33,394 bases of DNA. It comes from Novosphingobium sp. Chol11 (lineage in GTDB: Bacteria; Pseudomonadota; Alphaproteobacteria; Sphingomonadales; Sphingomonadaceae). The notes beneath the pieces are model-generated. The model searched no databases. It was given only the letters and a program-made list of their open reading frames with translations, and was not told the DNA's origin. The translations under genes were made by a program, and so were the position numbers. Shown piece after piece: positions 1 to 7,976 of this stretch (its first letter is position 1; each line of letters begins with the position of its first letter). The DNA lies in assembly GCA_945906005.1 (NCBI GenBank), contig CAMDQY010000003.1:1-33394 (forward strand). Reading direction: 5' to 3'.

Positions 1-967
1 CGTTCGACATATAGATCCACGCAGTCTCTTGCCGACGGTCCTCCGGCGCGATCGGCGAGGTCGTCCCCATCACGCGGCCCATCAGGTAATCGAGTGGGGT
101 AGCCGGATCGCGATAGGGCCAGTTGTCGAATATCTGCATCGATGGCGGCGAGCGCAGCCAGCCGTTCATCGAGACAAACGCGCGGAACGGTTCGGGGCGG
201 AACGCGGCAAGGCTGAGCGCAAGTTGACCGCCGACCGAGCAGCCCATGAACACCGGCCGGTTCAGCCCCAGCGTTTCAACCAGGCCGGTGACCCAGCCCA
301 TCAGTTCGTCACGGGTGGCCGAGTAGGTCTGCTCCCACCATGGTTCGCCAAGCGGCATCAGCGACTTGCCGTGGCCCGGCGGATCGACAGCTATCATTGT
401 GAAACGCTCGCGTAGTGCAGGATAGGTGAGCAGGTGCCGCCATTGCCGCGTATCGGCTCCGGCGGTGGGGTAAAGGATCAGCGGAACCGCGCCCGAACCC
501 GCCGTTTCGTAATAGATGCGCGCCTCGCGCATACCATTGCGCACGTAGGCATAGCGGCCAATCGCATCGTCAGTGTCGCGCCGATCAGGAACCGCCGGAT
601 GCTGTTCGACCTTGTCGCAGGCGGCCTTGCGCATCAGCACCAGCAGCTTTTCCCAGGCGGGGAAATAGGGCGCACCGAACCGCGCGAAATCGCCCTCGAA
701 GCGCACACCGCCTGCTGTCAGCGAAGCATGGCCATAACCGGGGCGGGCGACGAGGCTGCCCTTCCAGAAGCTGTCGGGCGCGCAGATGACGAGATCAGGG
801 GTGCCGCCGCTCGCCGGCTCGACCAAAACGATTTCGCCACCTGCAATGACGAGATCCATCGCGGCGGCGTCCGGTCCGAAGCGCACCCGCGCATTGAGCC
901 GCCCAAGCCGGGTCCGCACTTCGCGATCCGCGAGAGCAAGCTGCCGGAAGGTGTCGCAATCGTACAC
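1..967 (-). CDS. Alpha/beta hydrolase with SCP2-like N-terminal region (3' end beyond window)
   Basis: Read by hand on the minus strand; the frame is open from a GTG at 967 to the window edge, giving 322 residues with no stop. An AAGGA lies 7 bases before the GTG, and the gene starts 23 bases after the upstream P450 stop, so it is probably in the same operon. Residues about 145-322 are an alpha/beta hydrolase core: a DPPGHGKS turn (about 195-202) and a nucleophile elbow GCSVGG with Ser244. The catalytic acid and His would lie past the edge. Residues about 15-115 do not belong to the hydrolase fold; the alternating beta pattern, 'FWKGSL' and 'GGVRFEGDF' resemble an SCP2 sterol-carrier-like domain, which could hold a hydrophobic acyl or sterol-like substrate. 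That domain call is by eye. The reaction (ester, lactone or C-C bond hydrolysis) cannot be told. Confidence 0.85.
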   Translation of the reverse strand, partial: MYDCDTFRQLALADREVRTRLGRLNARVRFGPDAAAMDLVIAGGEIVLVEPASGGTPDLVICAPDSFWKGSLVARPGYGHASLTAGGVRFEGDFARFGAPYFPAWEKLLVLMRKAACDKVEQHPAVPDRRDTDDAIGRYAYVRNGMREARIYYETAGSGAVPLILYPTAGADTRQWRHLLTYPALRERFTMIAVDPPGHGKSLMPLGEPWWEQTYSATRDELMGWVTGLVETLGLNRPVFMGCSVGGQLALSLAAFRPEPFRAFVSMNGWLRSPPSMQIFDNWPYRDPATPLDYLMGRVMGTTSPIAPEDRRQETAWIYMSN

Positions 968-990
968 GCGCCTGTCCTTATCAGGCCAGA

Positions 991-2307
991 TCAGGCCGGG
1001 TCGAGCGTCACTTCGACCTTGCTGAAACCGTTGATGAAGACGTTATCGAGCCGTTCCACCTTGCCGGTGACGCGCGGACGGATGTCCAGGCGGATCATCT
1101 CTTCGACCAGTGTGCGCAGTTGCAACTCGGCAAGCCGCGCTCCGACGCAACGATGCACGCCATAGCCAAAAGCGACGTGGCGACGGGCATTGTCGCGGTC
1201 GACCTTGAGCACGTCGGGCTCGTCGAAAACGGTCTCGTCGCGGTTGGCTGACTTGTACCACAGGATGACCTTTTCACCCTTGCGGATGGTCTGATCGTCG
1301 AGCGTATAGTCCTCCGTCGCGGTACGGCGCATGTGCGCCACCGGCGTGACGAAACGGATGCATTCCTGCACCGCGTTGGGGATCAGCGAAGGGTCGGCTT
1401 CGAGCTTGGCGCGCTCTTGCGAGAAGCGGTCGAACCCTTCGGCAATGCCGGACATGGTGTTGCGCGTCGTATCCACCGCGCCGACGATCAGAAGCGACAT
1501 GTTCGCCGAGAATTCCATCGGGTCCATCTCAGGCATTTCTTCTGAATGGATCAGGCGTGAGAGCAGATCGGGTGCGGGCGGAGCGTTGAGCCGCTGCTGC
1601 CACAGCTTGTACATGCACGTGCCCATTTCGAGCGTGATCTCCTTGCGGAGTTCTTCGAGTTCCTTGGTCGCGCCCAGCCGCAAATCGCTCTGCCAGTCGG
1701 ACCAGTAGGTAAGCGCGTGGCGGTGTTCCCAAGGGAAATCGAAAATGATCGCCAGCATGCCCGTGGTCAGTTCAATCGAAACTTTTTCCACCCAGTCGAA
1801 CTGCTCACCACGCGGCAGGCCTTCGAGCACTTCAACCGTGCGGTTTCGCACTCGTTCGCTGAGCCGAACCATTTCGCCCGGTGTAAAGGCAGGCGCGACG
1901 GCCCGGCGGCGCTTGCTATGTTCGGGCGCGTCCATGGCGATGAAGGTCTTGCCGCGCCCTTCCAGCTTTGCCTGTTCGGTCGAATCCTGGATCACCATGC
2001 CGCCGACTTCGAAGCCGGACGCGAAAATTTTGGGCAGGGCCTCGATGTGCTGGATCGCCTTGACCGTGGTCACGTTCCAGTAATCGCCCTGCGGCGTTCC
2101 CGTCACCTTGTTGATCGGCGCCTCGGCGCGCATTTCGCGGAAGATCTCATGAACCTTCTCGTTGCCGAAAAGTTTCGGGTCGCTTACGTCCCAATGCTGG
2201 TCGTGTATGGGCGCCGCCACGGTGCCAAGCCACATTTCGAGCGCTTCTGCCGTCGATGGTGACAGGCGATAGTCACCGCTGAAAAGCACATCGGCCTGAT
2301 CGTTCAT
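991..2307 (-). CDS. Cytochrome P450, CYP153-like (copy 1)
   Basis: This 438-residue soluble bacterial P450 has all family landmarks: I-helix GAVDTT with Asp279-Thr280, ExxR (Glu315 to Arg318) and the haem loop FGYGVHRCVG with ligand Cys387. The stretches DWVEKVSIELTT, LLIVG.VDTTRNTM and MRRTA resemble CYP153-type alkane or terminal hydroxylases, but subfamily and substrate are not certain. Enzymes of this group take electrons from a ferredoxin and ferredoxin reductase, and neither gene is present in the window. It is a clear paralogue of the P450 at 2383-3705, lies 75 bases downstream of it on the same strand, and is followed 23 bases later by the hydrolase gene. One difference from copy 2 is Ala277 in the I-helix groove where copy 2 has Gly, which could change the active-site pocket (inference). 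The ATG at 2307 matches the N-terminal alignment with copy 2. Confidence 0.95.
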   Translation of the reverse strand: MNDQADVLFSGDYRLSPSTAEALEMWLGTVAAPIHDQHWDVSDPKLFGNEKVHEIFREMRAEAPINKVTGTPQGDYWNVTTVKAIQHIEALPKIFASGFEVGGMVIQDSTEQAKLEGRGKTFIAMDAPEHSKRRRAVAPAFTPGEMVRLSERVRNRTVEVLEGLPRGEQFDWVEKVSIELTTGMLAIIFDFPWEHRHALTYWSDWQSDLRLGATKELEELRKEITLEMGTCMYKLWQQRLNAPPAPDLLSRLIHSEEMPEMDPMEFSANMSLLIVGAVDTTRNTMSGIAEGFDRFSQERAKLEADPSLIPNAVQECIRFVTPVAHMRRTATEDYTLDDQTIRKGEKVILWYKSANRDETVFDEPDVLKVDRDNARRHVAFGYGVHRCVGARLAELQLRTLVEEMIRLDIRPRVTGKVERLDNVFINGFSKVEVTLDPA

Positions 2308-2382
2308 TGCTTGTCCCTTTTTGCGCTTCCGTCCAGCCCGCCTGATAGGCCAAACCTGACGGCGCTGCCAAGCAGGATGAGG

Positions 2383-3705
2383 TCAGGTTTTCGCGATCGT
2401 TACTTCCGCCTTGCTGAACCCGTGGATGAAGTTCTGGCGAAGCCGCTGCACCGTGCCGGTCACATGGACGCGCATCTTGCGCTTAAGCATCTCTTCGATG
2501 AGCACGCGCAACTGCATTTCGGCAAGCCGCGCGCCGACGCAGCGATGCACACCATATCCGAACGAGACATGGCGGCGGGCATTGTCGCGATCGACAATCA
2601 GCCGGTCAGGCTCGTCGAACACGGTCTCGTCGCGATTGGCCGAGATATACCACAGGATCGCCTTGTCGCCCTTGCGGATCATCTGCCCGTCGAGTTCATA
2701 ATCCTCCATTGCCGTGCGGCGCATCGAGGCAACCGGCGTCACATAGCGGATGCATTCCTGCACCGCGTTGGGGACCAGCGAGGGATTGGCTTCCAGCTTC
2801 GCGCGCTCCTCGGGGAACTTGTCGAACGCCTCGATGATCCCGGTCATGGTGTTGCGCGTGGTGTCATTGCCGCCGACGATCAGCAGCGCCATGTTCGACA
2901 TGAATTCCATCGGGTTCTGGTCGCTCATCGCCTCTGAATGGATCATGCGCGACAGCAGATCCTTGCCCTCGGGCGAGTTGCGGCGTTGATCCCACAGCTT
3001 GAGGAAGCAATCGGCCATTTCCATCATGGCATCGAGCCGCATCTGGCTCAGTTCCGGGTCCTCGCTGAAGCGGCTGTCGCTCATCCAGTCGGACCAGAAC
3101 GGAAGGCAGTGGCGGTAGGCCCACGGAAAATCGAAGATCGTCGCCAGCATTGAGGTGGTGAGCTCGATCGAGACGCGCTCCACCCAATCGAATTGTTCGC
3201 CGACCGGCAATTCGTCGAGCACGGAGGCCGTGCGCTCACGCACCAGGTCGCTCAGGCGCACCATCTCTGCGGGAGTGAAGGCGGGGGCAACCGTGCGGCG
3301 GCGCGAAGTGTGCTCGGGCGGGTCCATGCCGAGGAAATTGGACCCAGCGCTGTGATCGATGGCGTTGACATCGGGATCGGCGATCACGAAGCCGCCGTTC
3401 TTCATGTCCGATGAAAAGATCTTCGGCAGCGCCTCGATGTGCTGGATCGCGCGCAGCGAAGTGATGTTCCAGAAATCGCCGTTCGGGGTTCCCGTTACCT
3501 TGTTGATCGGCGCGGTCCGGCGCATCTCCGCGAAGATCGGTTGCCAGCGATCCTCGGCGTAGATTGCCGGATCGGCAACGTCCCACTTCTGCGTGTGGAC
3601 CGGAACGCGGTCGGGGTTCTTGGCCTGCCACTCCTCGATGGCATCCACTGCATTGGGAGAGAGGCGGTAGGTGTTGTCCTTCAGGACATCGACTTGAACG
3701 TTCAT
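2383..3705 (-). CDS. Cytochrome P450, CYP153-like (copy 2)
   Basis: A 440-residue P450, first gene of the minus-strand block. The ATG at 3705 is preceded by AGGGA seven bases away; an in-frame upstream start at 3726 has no such site. I-helix GGNDTT (Asp281-Thr282), ExxR (Glu317 to Arg320) and haem loop FGYGVHRCVG (Cys389) are intact. Long blocks are shared with copy 1, including AIQHIEALPKIF, FTP.EMVRLS, EQFDWVE.VSIELTT and NRDETVFDEPD, so the pair arose by duplication; by eye well over half the residues agree. They differ most in the segment after IFASG/IFSSD (about residues 98-125), a B-C loop type region that often shapes substrate choice. The likely role is hydroxylation of a hydrophobic substrate at the start of the pathway. 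It is transcribed divergently from the MaoC genes at 3916. Confidence 0.95.
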   Translation of the reverse strand: MNVQVDVLKDNTYRLSPNAVDAIEEWQAKNPDRVPVHTQKWDVADPAIYAEDRWQPIFAEMRRTAPINKVTGTPNGDFWNITSLRAIQHIEALPKIFSSDMKNGGFVIADPDVNAIDHSAGSNFLGMDPPEHTSRRRTVAPAFTPAEMVRLSDLVRERTASVLDELPVGEQFDWVERVSIELTTSMLATIFDFPWAYRHCLPFWSDWMSDSRFSEDPELSQMRLDAMMEMADCFLKLWDQRRNSPEGKDLLSRMIHSEAMSDQNPMEFMSNMALLIVGGNDTTRNTMTGIIEAFDKFPEERAKLEANPSLVPNAVQECIRYVTPVASMRRTAMEDYELDGQMIRKGDKAILWYISANRDETVFDEPDRLIVDRDNARRHVSFGYGVHRCVGARLAEMQLRVLIEEMLKRKMRVHVTGTVQRLRQNFIHGFSKAEVTIAKT

Positions 3706-3915
3706 GTGCAGTTCCCTGGCAGGCAACCGGCGATTGTGATGAGGCCGGCTCTCGCGATGCGCTCTTTTTAGTGAGTTGCAGTGCTTATGACAATCGGTGG
3801 CTCACAAAACTTTGATCGATCGCAAGCGAGCGGAAGCACTGCTGTCAGGTTGACAAAGAGCTAATCCTATCTACCGTTTCAGGCATAATCACCGGATGTG
3901 GATGGACCCAATGCG
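3706..3915. promoter_or_regulatory. Divergent intergenic region with 9-bp inverted repeat
   Basis: The 210 bases between the divergent P450 and MaoC genes must carry promoters for both blocks. It holds a perfect 9-base inverted repeat: GCAGTGCTT at 3778-3786 and AAGCACTGC at 3834-3842, with 47 bases between arms. A TTGACA hexamer at 3850-3855 follows the right arm, but no good -10 box sits 16-18 bases after it, so the promoter itself is not assigned. The region is lower in GC than the flanking genes. The inverted repeat could be a regulator site; no regulator gene is in the window. Confidence 0.4.
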
Positions 3916-4428
3916 ATGAGCGAAGCCACCGAAACAGTCACCAATATCTCTGACGAGATGCGCAATGCCATCGGCAAGGAGCTGGGCACGCGCACCTCCT
4001 ACCCGATCTCGGCCTCGGATATCCGAAAGTGGGCGATCGCGGTCTATTTTCCCGAGACGCCGCCCGATCGCTATGTCGGAGCGGGCGGGCCGGACGCGCT
4101 GCTCGTCGCCCCTCACGAGTTCAATCCGTTCGCCTGGGCTGCTCCGGGCCGGAAGCCCAAGAAGCCCGACGTCACCGCAGGTTTCCTCGAAAACCAGATG
4201 GGCATCACCCCGCCGCCGCTCAAAACCGTTCTCAACGGCGGAACCATAGTGGAATACGGCGTGCCGATGATGGAAGGCGATGTCATCACCGCCACCAACC
4301 GGCTCGACAACTATTTCGAAAAGCAAGGCAAGCGCGGCTTGATGCTGTTCTCCTCGATGAAGGACGAATGGACCAACCAGCGCGGCGAAATGGTCAAGCG
4401 CACCACCAGCACCGTCATTCGGCTCTGA
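3916..4428 (+). CDS. MaoC-family hydratase, N-terminal (FAS1-like dehydratase) type subunit
   Basis: A 170-residue protein of the FAS1-like dehydratase / MaoC N-terminal type (hot-dog fold). The features are an opening helix, then 'SASDIRKWAIAVYFPETPPDRYVG' split around residues 28-50, a conserved N-x-PFAW segment, and a closing 'NGGTIVEYGVPMMEGDVI' region where substrate-binding loops lie in this family. It lacks the Asp-x4-His motif of an active MaoC half; the next gene carries that. Such half-size subunits work as heterodimers that hydrate enoyl-CoAs with bulky acyl groups, for instance in actinobacterial steroid side-chain degradation (family knowledge). The ATG at 3916 is chosen over an in-frame GTG at 3898; neither has a strong Shine-Dalgarno site. 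The partner gene starts 18 bases after the stop, so co-translation is likely. Confidence 0.85.
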   Translation: MSEATETVTNISDEMRNAIGKELGTRTSYPISASDIRKWAIAVYFPETPPDRYVGAGGPDALLVAPHEFNPFAWAAPGRKPKKPDVTAGFLENQMGITPPPLKTVLNGGTIVEYGVPMMEGDVITATNRLDNYFEKQGKRGLMLFSSMKDEWTNQRGEMVKRTTSTVIRL

Positions 4429-4446
4429 AGCAGGGAATTAGGAAAC

Positions 4447-4851
4447 ATGGACCTTTCAGTCGGAACCGAACTGCCACCATTTGAGCGCGAAACCCGCATG
4501 GAGAACTGGAACCGCTTCGCTGCGGTGATGGACGAATTCGTGCCGCACCACATGGATGACGACGACGGCAAGATTTCCGGAATGCCGGGCGCTTTTGGCA
4601 TGGGAAATCTGCAGACGAGCTACATGCATAACCTGATCCGCGACTGGATGGGCAAAAGCGGCACTCTGCGCAACTTCACGATCCAGTGGCAACAGCCGAA
4701 TTTCAAGAACACCGTGGTCACCGCGCGGGGCCGGATCACGGCGGTCGAGGATACCCCGGCGGGCAAGGAAGTAGCTCTCGAATTGTGGACCGAGGACAAT
4801 AACGATCGCAGGCTTGCGAACGGAACGGCGAAGGTGATTTTCAACCCCTGA
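4447..4851 (+). CDS. MaoC-like enoyl-CoA hydratase subunit (catalytic half)
   Basis: A 134-residue single hot-dog protein. Near the N terminus, FAAVMDEFVPHHMD matches the R-specific hydratase motif, with Asp29 and His34 in the Asp-x4-His spacing that activates water. The later 'QTSYMHNLIRDWMG' helix and 'FTIQWQQPNF..TVVTARGRI' strands fit MaoC-like proteins. It is the expected partner of the FAS1-like subunit encoded 18 bases upstream; together they make one full hydratase active site (inference from family). The likely step is hydration of a 2-enoyl-CoA formed by the two-subunit dehydrogenase encoded at 14323-16394. An AGGAAAC runs up to the ATG (agggaattaggaaac). The alternative is a stand-alone small thioesterase-like hot-dog protein, which the Asp/His motif argues against. 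Confidence 0.85.
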   Translation: MDLSVGTELPPFERETRMENWNRFAAVMDEFVPHHMDDDDGKISGMPGAFGMGNLQTSYMHNLIRDWMGKSGTLRNFTIQWQQPNFKNTVVTARGRITAVEDTPAGKEVALELWTEDNNDRRLANGTAKVIFNP

Positions 4852-4968
4852 TTGCCGCTGCGTGTTCGGCCGCGCGATATAGCGCAATCCCGCTTGCCCG
4901 CGAGTGCCCCGTTACCGATAAGGCTGGACTGACGCTTTGAGCGGCAATCGGGGCAGGGAGACAGGGTC

Positions 4969-6621
4969 ATGGGCGCGCCCAGTGAAACACCGGACATGGA
5001 AGAGCGGGTCGCGCAGCTGCTCGCTCCGTTTGCGGGCGAGGTCTGCACGGCGGACCTGCTGTGCGACGACCACGATCCGGAGCACACTGCCTATCAAATC
5101 GTCGCGGCCGACGGATCGTGCGAGACGCTGACCTATGGCGAGCTGAAGCGGCAATCGGAGCTTCGCGCAGCCGTTCTCGCGTCGCTGGGCGTCGGCGCGG
5201 GAGATCGGGTCGCGACGCTGATGGGCAAGAGCCGCGAGCTGCTCTGGGTCCTCGTCGGGATATGGCGGCTGGGCGCGGTCCACGTTCCGCTGTTCACGGC
5301 CTTTGCGCCGGCTGCCATCGCCCTGCGGCTTTCCGGCAGCGATGCGAAAGTCGTAGTTTGCGACGAGTCGCAGGAGGCAAAGCTGGACGCCAGCGACGAC
5401 ATTCCTGCCGATGCTCCATGGCGGGTCATCACCACCGGTTCGGGTGAGCGCGGCAACCTGAGCCTCTCCTCGCTGCTTTCGCGCGACCTGCCAACCGTCG
5501 CGCGGACTGTGCGAGGCGGCGACGATCCGCTGATCCACATCTACACCTCGGGCACTACCGGCGAGCCCAAGGGAGTGGTGGTGCCGATCCGGGCACTCGC
5601 GACCTTCCGCGCCTACGGAGAATTCGGCTACGATCTGAGGCCGGGCGACGTGTTCTGGAACGCAGCAGACCCCGGCTGGGCCTACGGGCTTTATTGCGGC
5701 ATCCTTGCCTCGCTGACGAGTGACACGCCGAGCGTGATGCTGGAAGGCGGGTTCGATGCTGCCCGGACCTACGATGTCCTCAAGCGCCTTGGCGTCACCA
5801 ATTTCGCGGCGGCGCCAACGGTATATCGCTCGCTCGCCTCGTCAGATGTTCCAGTGCCTGCGGGCCTTGCCTTGCGCTGCCTGTCGAGCGCGGGCGAACC
5901 GCTCACGCCCGACATCAATGAGTGGGCGCAAAGGGAGTTCGGGCTGCTCGTGCACGATCATTACGGCCAGACCGAAATGGGCATGTTCATCAACAATCAT
6001 CATCACCCGCAGCTTCGTCGCCCGGTCAGGACCGGTTCGATGGGGCATCCGATGCCGGGCTGGTGCGCTGTGGTGCTGGCCGAGGATCGCGATGAACCCG
6101 CCATGCCGGGAGAAGTTGGCCGCGTGGCGATCGACCTGTCGCAAAGCCCGTTTTCGTATTTTACCGGCTATCACGGCCAGGCTGAGAAGAGCGCCGAGAA
6201 GTTTTCTCCCGACGGGCGCTGGTACTTCACTGGCGACGTGGGTCATGTGGATGAGGATGGCTACGTATTCTTTTCGTCGCGCGACGACGACATCATCATG
6301 ATGGCGGGCTACCGGATCGGCCCGTTCGAGGTGGAATCGGTGGTTTGCGCACATCCCGATGTGGTTGAAAGCGCAGCGATCGCGGTGCCCGATCCGATCC
6401 GGGGCGAGGTAATGGAATGCTATGTCGTGCTGCGCAGCGGTGTGAAGGGCTCACCGGCACTGGCCGCCGAAATCCAGCAATTGGTCAAAACGCGCTATGC
6501 CGCGCACGCCTACCCGCGCGTGGTGCATTTCGTCGACGCCATGCCCAAGACGCCGAGCGGCAAAATCCAGCGCGTGGTTCTCAAGCAGCGCCGCAGGGCG
6601 GAACTGGTGAGCGTTAGCTAG
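4969..6621 (+). CDS. AMP-forming acyl-CoA synthetase (acetyl/medium-chain type)
   Basis: A 550-residue member of the ANL superfamily. It activates a carboxylic acid to the acyl-CoA through an acyl-adenylate. Seen directly: the phosphate loop YTSGTTGEPKG (192-202), adenine-site region HYGQTEMG, the TGD motif in YFTGDVG, hinge-type SSRDDDIIMMAGYRIGPFEVE, and the catalytic lysine of the C-terminal lid in PKTPSGKIQR (Lys532). The GWAYGLY and GSMGHPMPG segments resemble ACSM/acetyl-CoA synthetase-like enzymes more than long-chain FadD. The ATG at 4969 has a GGAG about 9 bases upstream. It ends convergently with the amidohydrolase gene: the palindrome CTAG at 6618-6621 supplies both stop codons. 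The acid it acts on is unknown; together with the second ligase at 12616, the cluster has two distinct CoA-activation steps. Confidence 0.93.
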   Translation: MGAPSETPDMEERVAQLLAPFAGEVCTADLLCDDHDPEHTAYQIVAADGSCETLTYGELKRQSELRAAVLASLGVGAGDRVATLMGKSRELLWVLVGIWRLGAVHVPLFTAFAPAAIALRLSGSDAKVVVCDESQEAKLDASDDIPADAPWRVITTGSGERGNLSLSSLLSRDLPTVARTVRGGDDPLIHIYTSGTTGEPKGVVVPIRALATFRAYGEFGYDLRPGDVFWNAADPGWAYGLYCGILASLTSDTPSVMLEGGFDAARTYDVLKRLGVTNFAAAPTVYRSLASSDVPVPAGLALRCLSSAGEPLTPDINEWAQREFGLLVHDHYGQTEMGMFINNHHHPQLRRPVRTGSMGHPMPGWCAVVLAEDRDEPAMPGEVGRVAIDLSQSPFSYFTGYHGQAEKSAEKFSPDGRWYFTGDVGHVDEDGYVFFSSRDDDIIMMAGYRIGPFEVESVVCAHPDVVESAAIAVPDPIRGEVMECYVVLRSGVKGSPALAAEIQQLVKTRYAAHAYPRVVHFVDAMPKTPSGKIQRVVLKQRRRAELVSVS

Positions 6622-7937
6622 AGGCCCAGGTTCCAGAGCGTGTTGGCGTTGTCCTGGAGCACCTGCTTGCGCACCGAATAATCGTGCTGCCCCATTACCG
6701 CGACCAGCTTGTCCTGCACTCCGGGATAGAGCGAAGTAGGATGCGGATAGTCGGTTTCGAACAGCAGCCGATCCGCGCCGATGTCTTCGATCAGCTTGGT
6801 CGGCGCTAGGGTCTCGAACCAGAATGTGACCCAGAAGTGCTTCCGGAAATATTCGGTGGGCCGCATTTTCAGCCCGCGGTTGATGCCGGTGCGGAATTCG
6901 TCGTTCTGGTGCTCCATGCCTTCGAGCCAGAACGGAACCCAACCCGCACCGCTCTCGATCAGGCCGATCTTGAGTTCGGGATAGGTATCGAGCAGGCCCG
7001 AGACCATGAAGTTCGACATGGTCGTTGCGCAGCCGATGTGATGGATAAGCGCGCTCATCGGCAGCTTCTGGTCGAAACCGAGATTGTCCCAGATTGCCGA
7101 TTCGGCGTTGAGCGACGAATTGAGGTGATAGTTGAGCGGCATGCCGGTGGCGTTGCAGGTTTCGAACACCTCTTCCCAGAAATGCGAAACCTTGCCGTCC
7201 TTGCCGAGATAGCCTTCCGACAGGCGCTCGGGCCGATCGGGCAGGACCACGCCCTTGATGCCCAGATCGACAATCCGGCGCATTTCGGCGTTGAGCAAGT
7301 CCTTGTCCCAATAGGGCAGGGTCGCCATGCAATTGATGCGGCCGCCGGATTCGTGCAACCGCGCGGCGCAAGCATCGTTGTACATCCGCACAATGGTGAT
7401 CGCGAGTTCCTCATCGCCGAGCGCGACCAGCGATCCGGCCTGTGTCAGGCCGCCGTTCTGGAAGCAGATCTGCGCCCACACGCCCATGTCGTCCATCGCC
7501 TGCAGACGCGGCTTGACCTGATATGAGCCGGGATCGATCTCGTCATAGGTGCCGTAAGCGAGGCGGCCGAGCAGCTTGTTGTGATCCTTCGCGATCACGT
7601 TGCCGCCCAACGTGCCGAAATTCTTATCGCCGATGAACCAGTAATCGATGTCGCCGATCCGTTCGACGCGGGGCAGCTTGTCCTTCAAGTGTGCCGGGGC
7701 ATTGGCCGAGAACAGGTCTGGTGGCTCGGTATAATGGGTGTCGCAATCGACGATCTTGATGCCCTCGAACAGCGGATCGATCCCGCGCGAATTGGCCACG
7801 TAGTCGACTTCGCGGACGAAGCCGCCAGGCGCCCAGCCTTCCGCCAGCCAGTAACGCGCCGCGTCGTTGGATTCCGCTTTCATCAGCGCGCCCAGATCGG
7901 TGTCGAGCTTCTTCGCTTCCTTCACGTCATCAGCCAT
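6618..7937 (-). CDS. Amidohydrolase-family metal-dependent hydrolase (amidohydrolase 2 / ACMSD-like)
   Basis: A 439-residue TIM-barrel protein of the PF04909 type, related to aminocarboxymuconate-semialdehyde decarboxylase. Landmarks are the first-strand motif VDCDTHYTEP (metal ligands expected at the Asp/His), HHIGCATTMSNFMVSGLLDTYP in the barrel middle, a following ESGAGWVP, and the last-strand LFETDYPHP with the catalytic Asp. Members hydrolyse or decarboxylate ring-derived and other carboxylic substrates in sphingomonad catabolic clusters, so the reaction is open. The ATG at 7937 is chosen because AAGGAG lies eight bases before it; an in-frame start at 7973 has no such site. The upstream FAH-family gene ends 39 bases earlier on the same strand. 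The 3' end shares its stop region with the convergent acyl-CoA synthetase. Confidence 0.9.
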   Translation of the reverse strand: MADDVKEAKKLDTDLGALMKAESNDAARYWLAEGWAPGGFVREVDYVANSRGIDPLFEGIKIVDCDTHYTEPPDLFSANAPAHLKDKLPRVERIGDIDYWFIGDKNFGTLGGNVIAKDHNKLLGRLAYGTYDEIDPGSYQVKPRLQAMDDMGVWAQICFQNGGLTQAGSLVALGDEELAITIVRMYNDACAARLHESGGRINCMATLPYWDKDLLNAEMRRIVDLGIKGVVLPDRPERLSEGYLGKDGKVSHFWEEVFETCNATGMPLNYHLNSSLNAESAIWDNLGFDQKLPMSALIHHIGCATTMSNFMVSGLLDTYPELKIGLIESGAGWVPFWLEGMEHQNDEFRTGINRGLKMRPTEYFRKHFWVTFWFETLAPTKLIEDIGADRLLFETDYPHPTSLYPGVQDKLVAVMGQHDYSVRKQVLQDNANTLWNLGL

Positions 7938-7976
7938 GTTCCATCTCCTTGATATACAGTCTTTTACTGCCAAACC

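Noticed and set aside
434-1165. Long plus-strand open frame of 243 codons
   Set aside because: It is antisense to the hydrolase and the end of P450 copy 1, both with clear motifs, and its protein has no family features.
3850-3855. TTGACA as a sigma-70 -35 box
   Set aside because: No acceptable -10 hexamer at 16-18 bases; kept only as part of the intergenic description.
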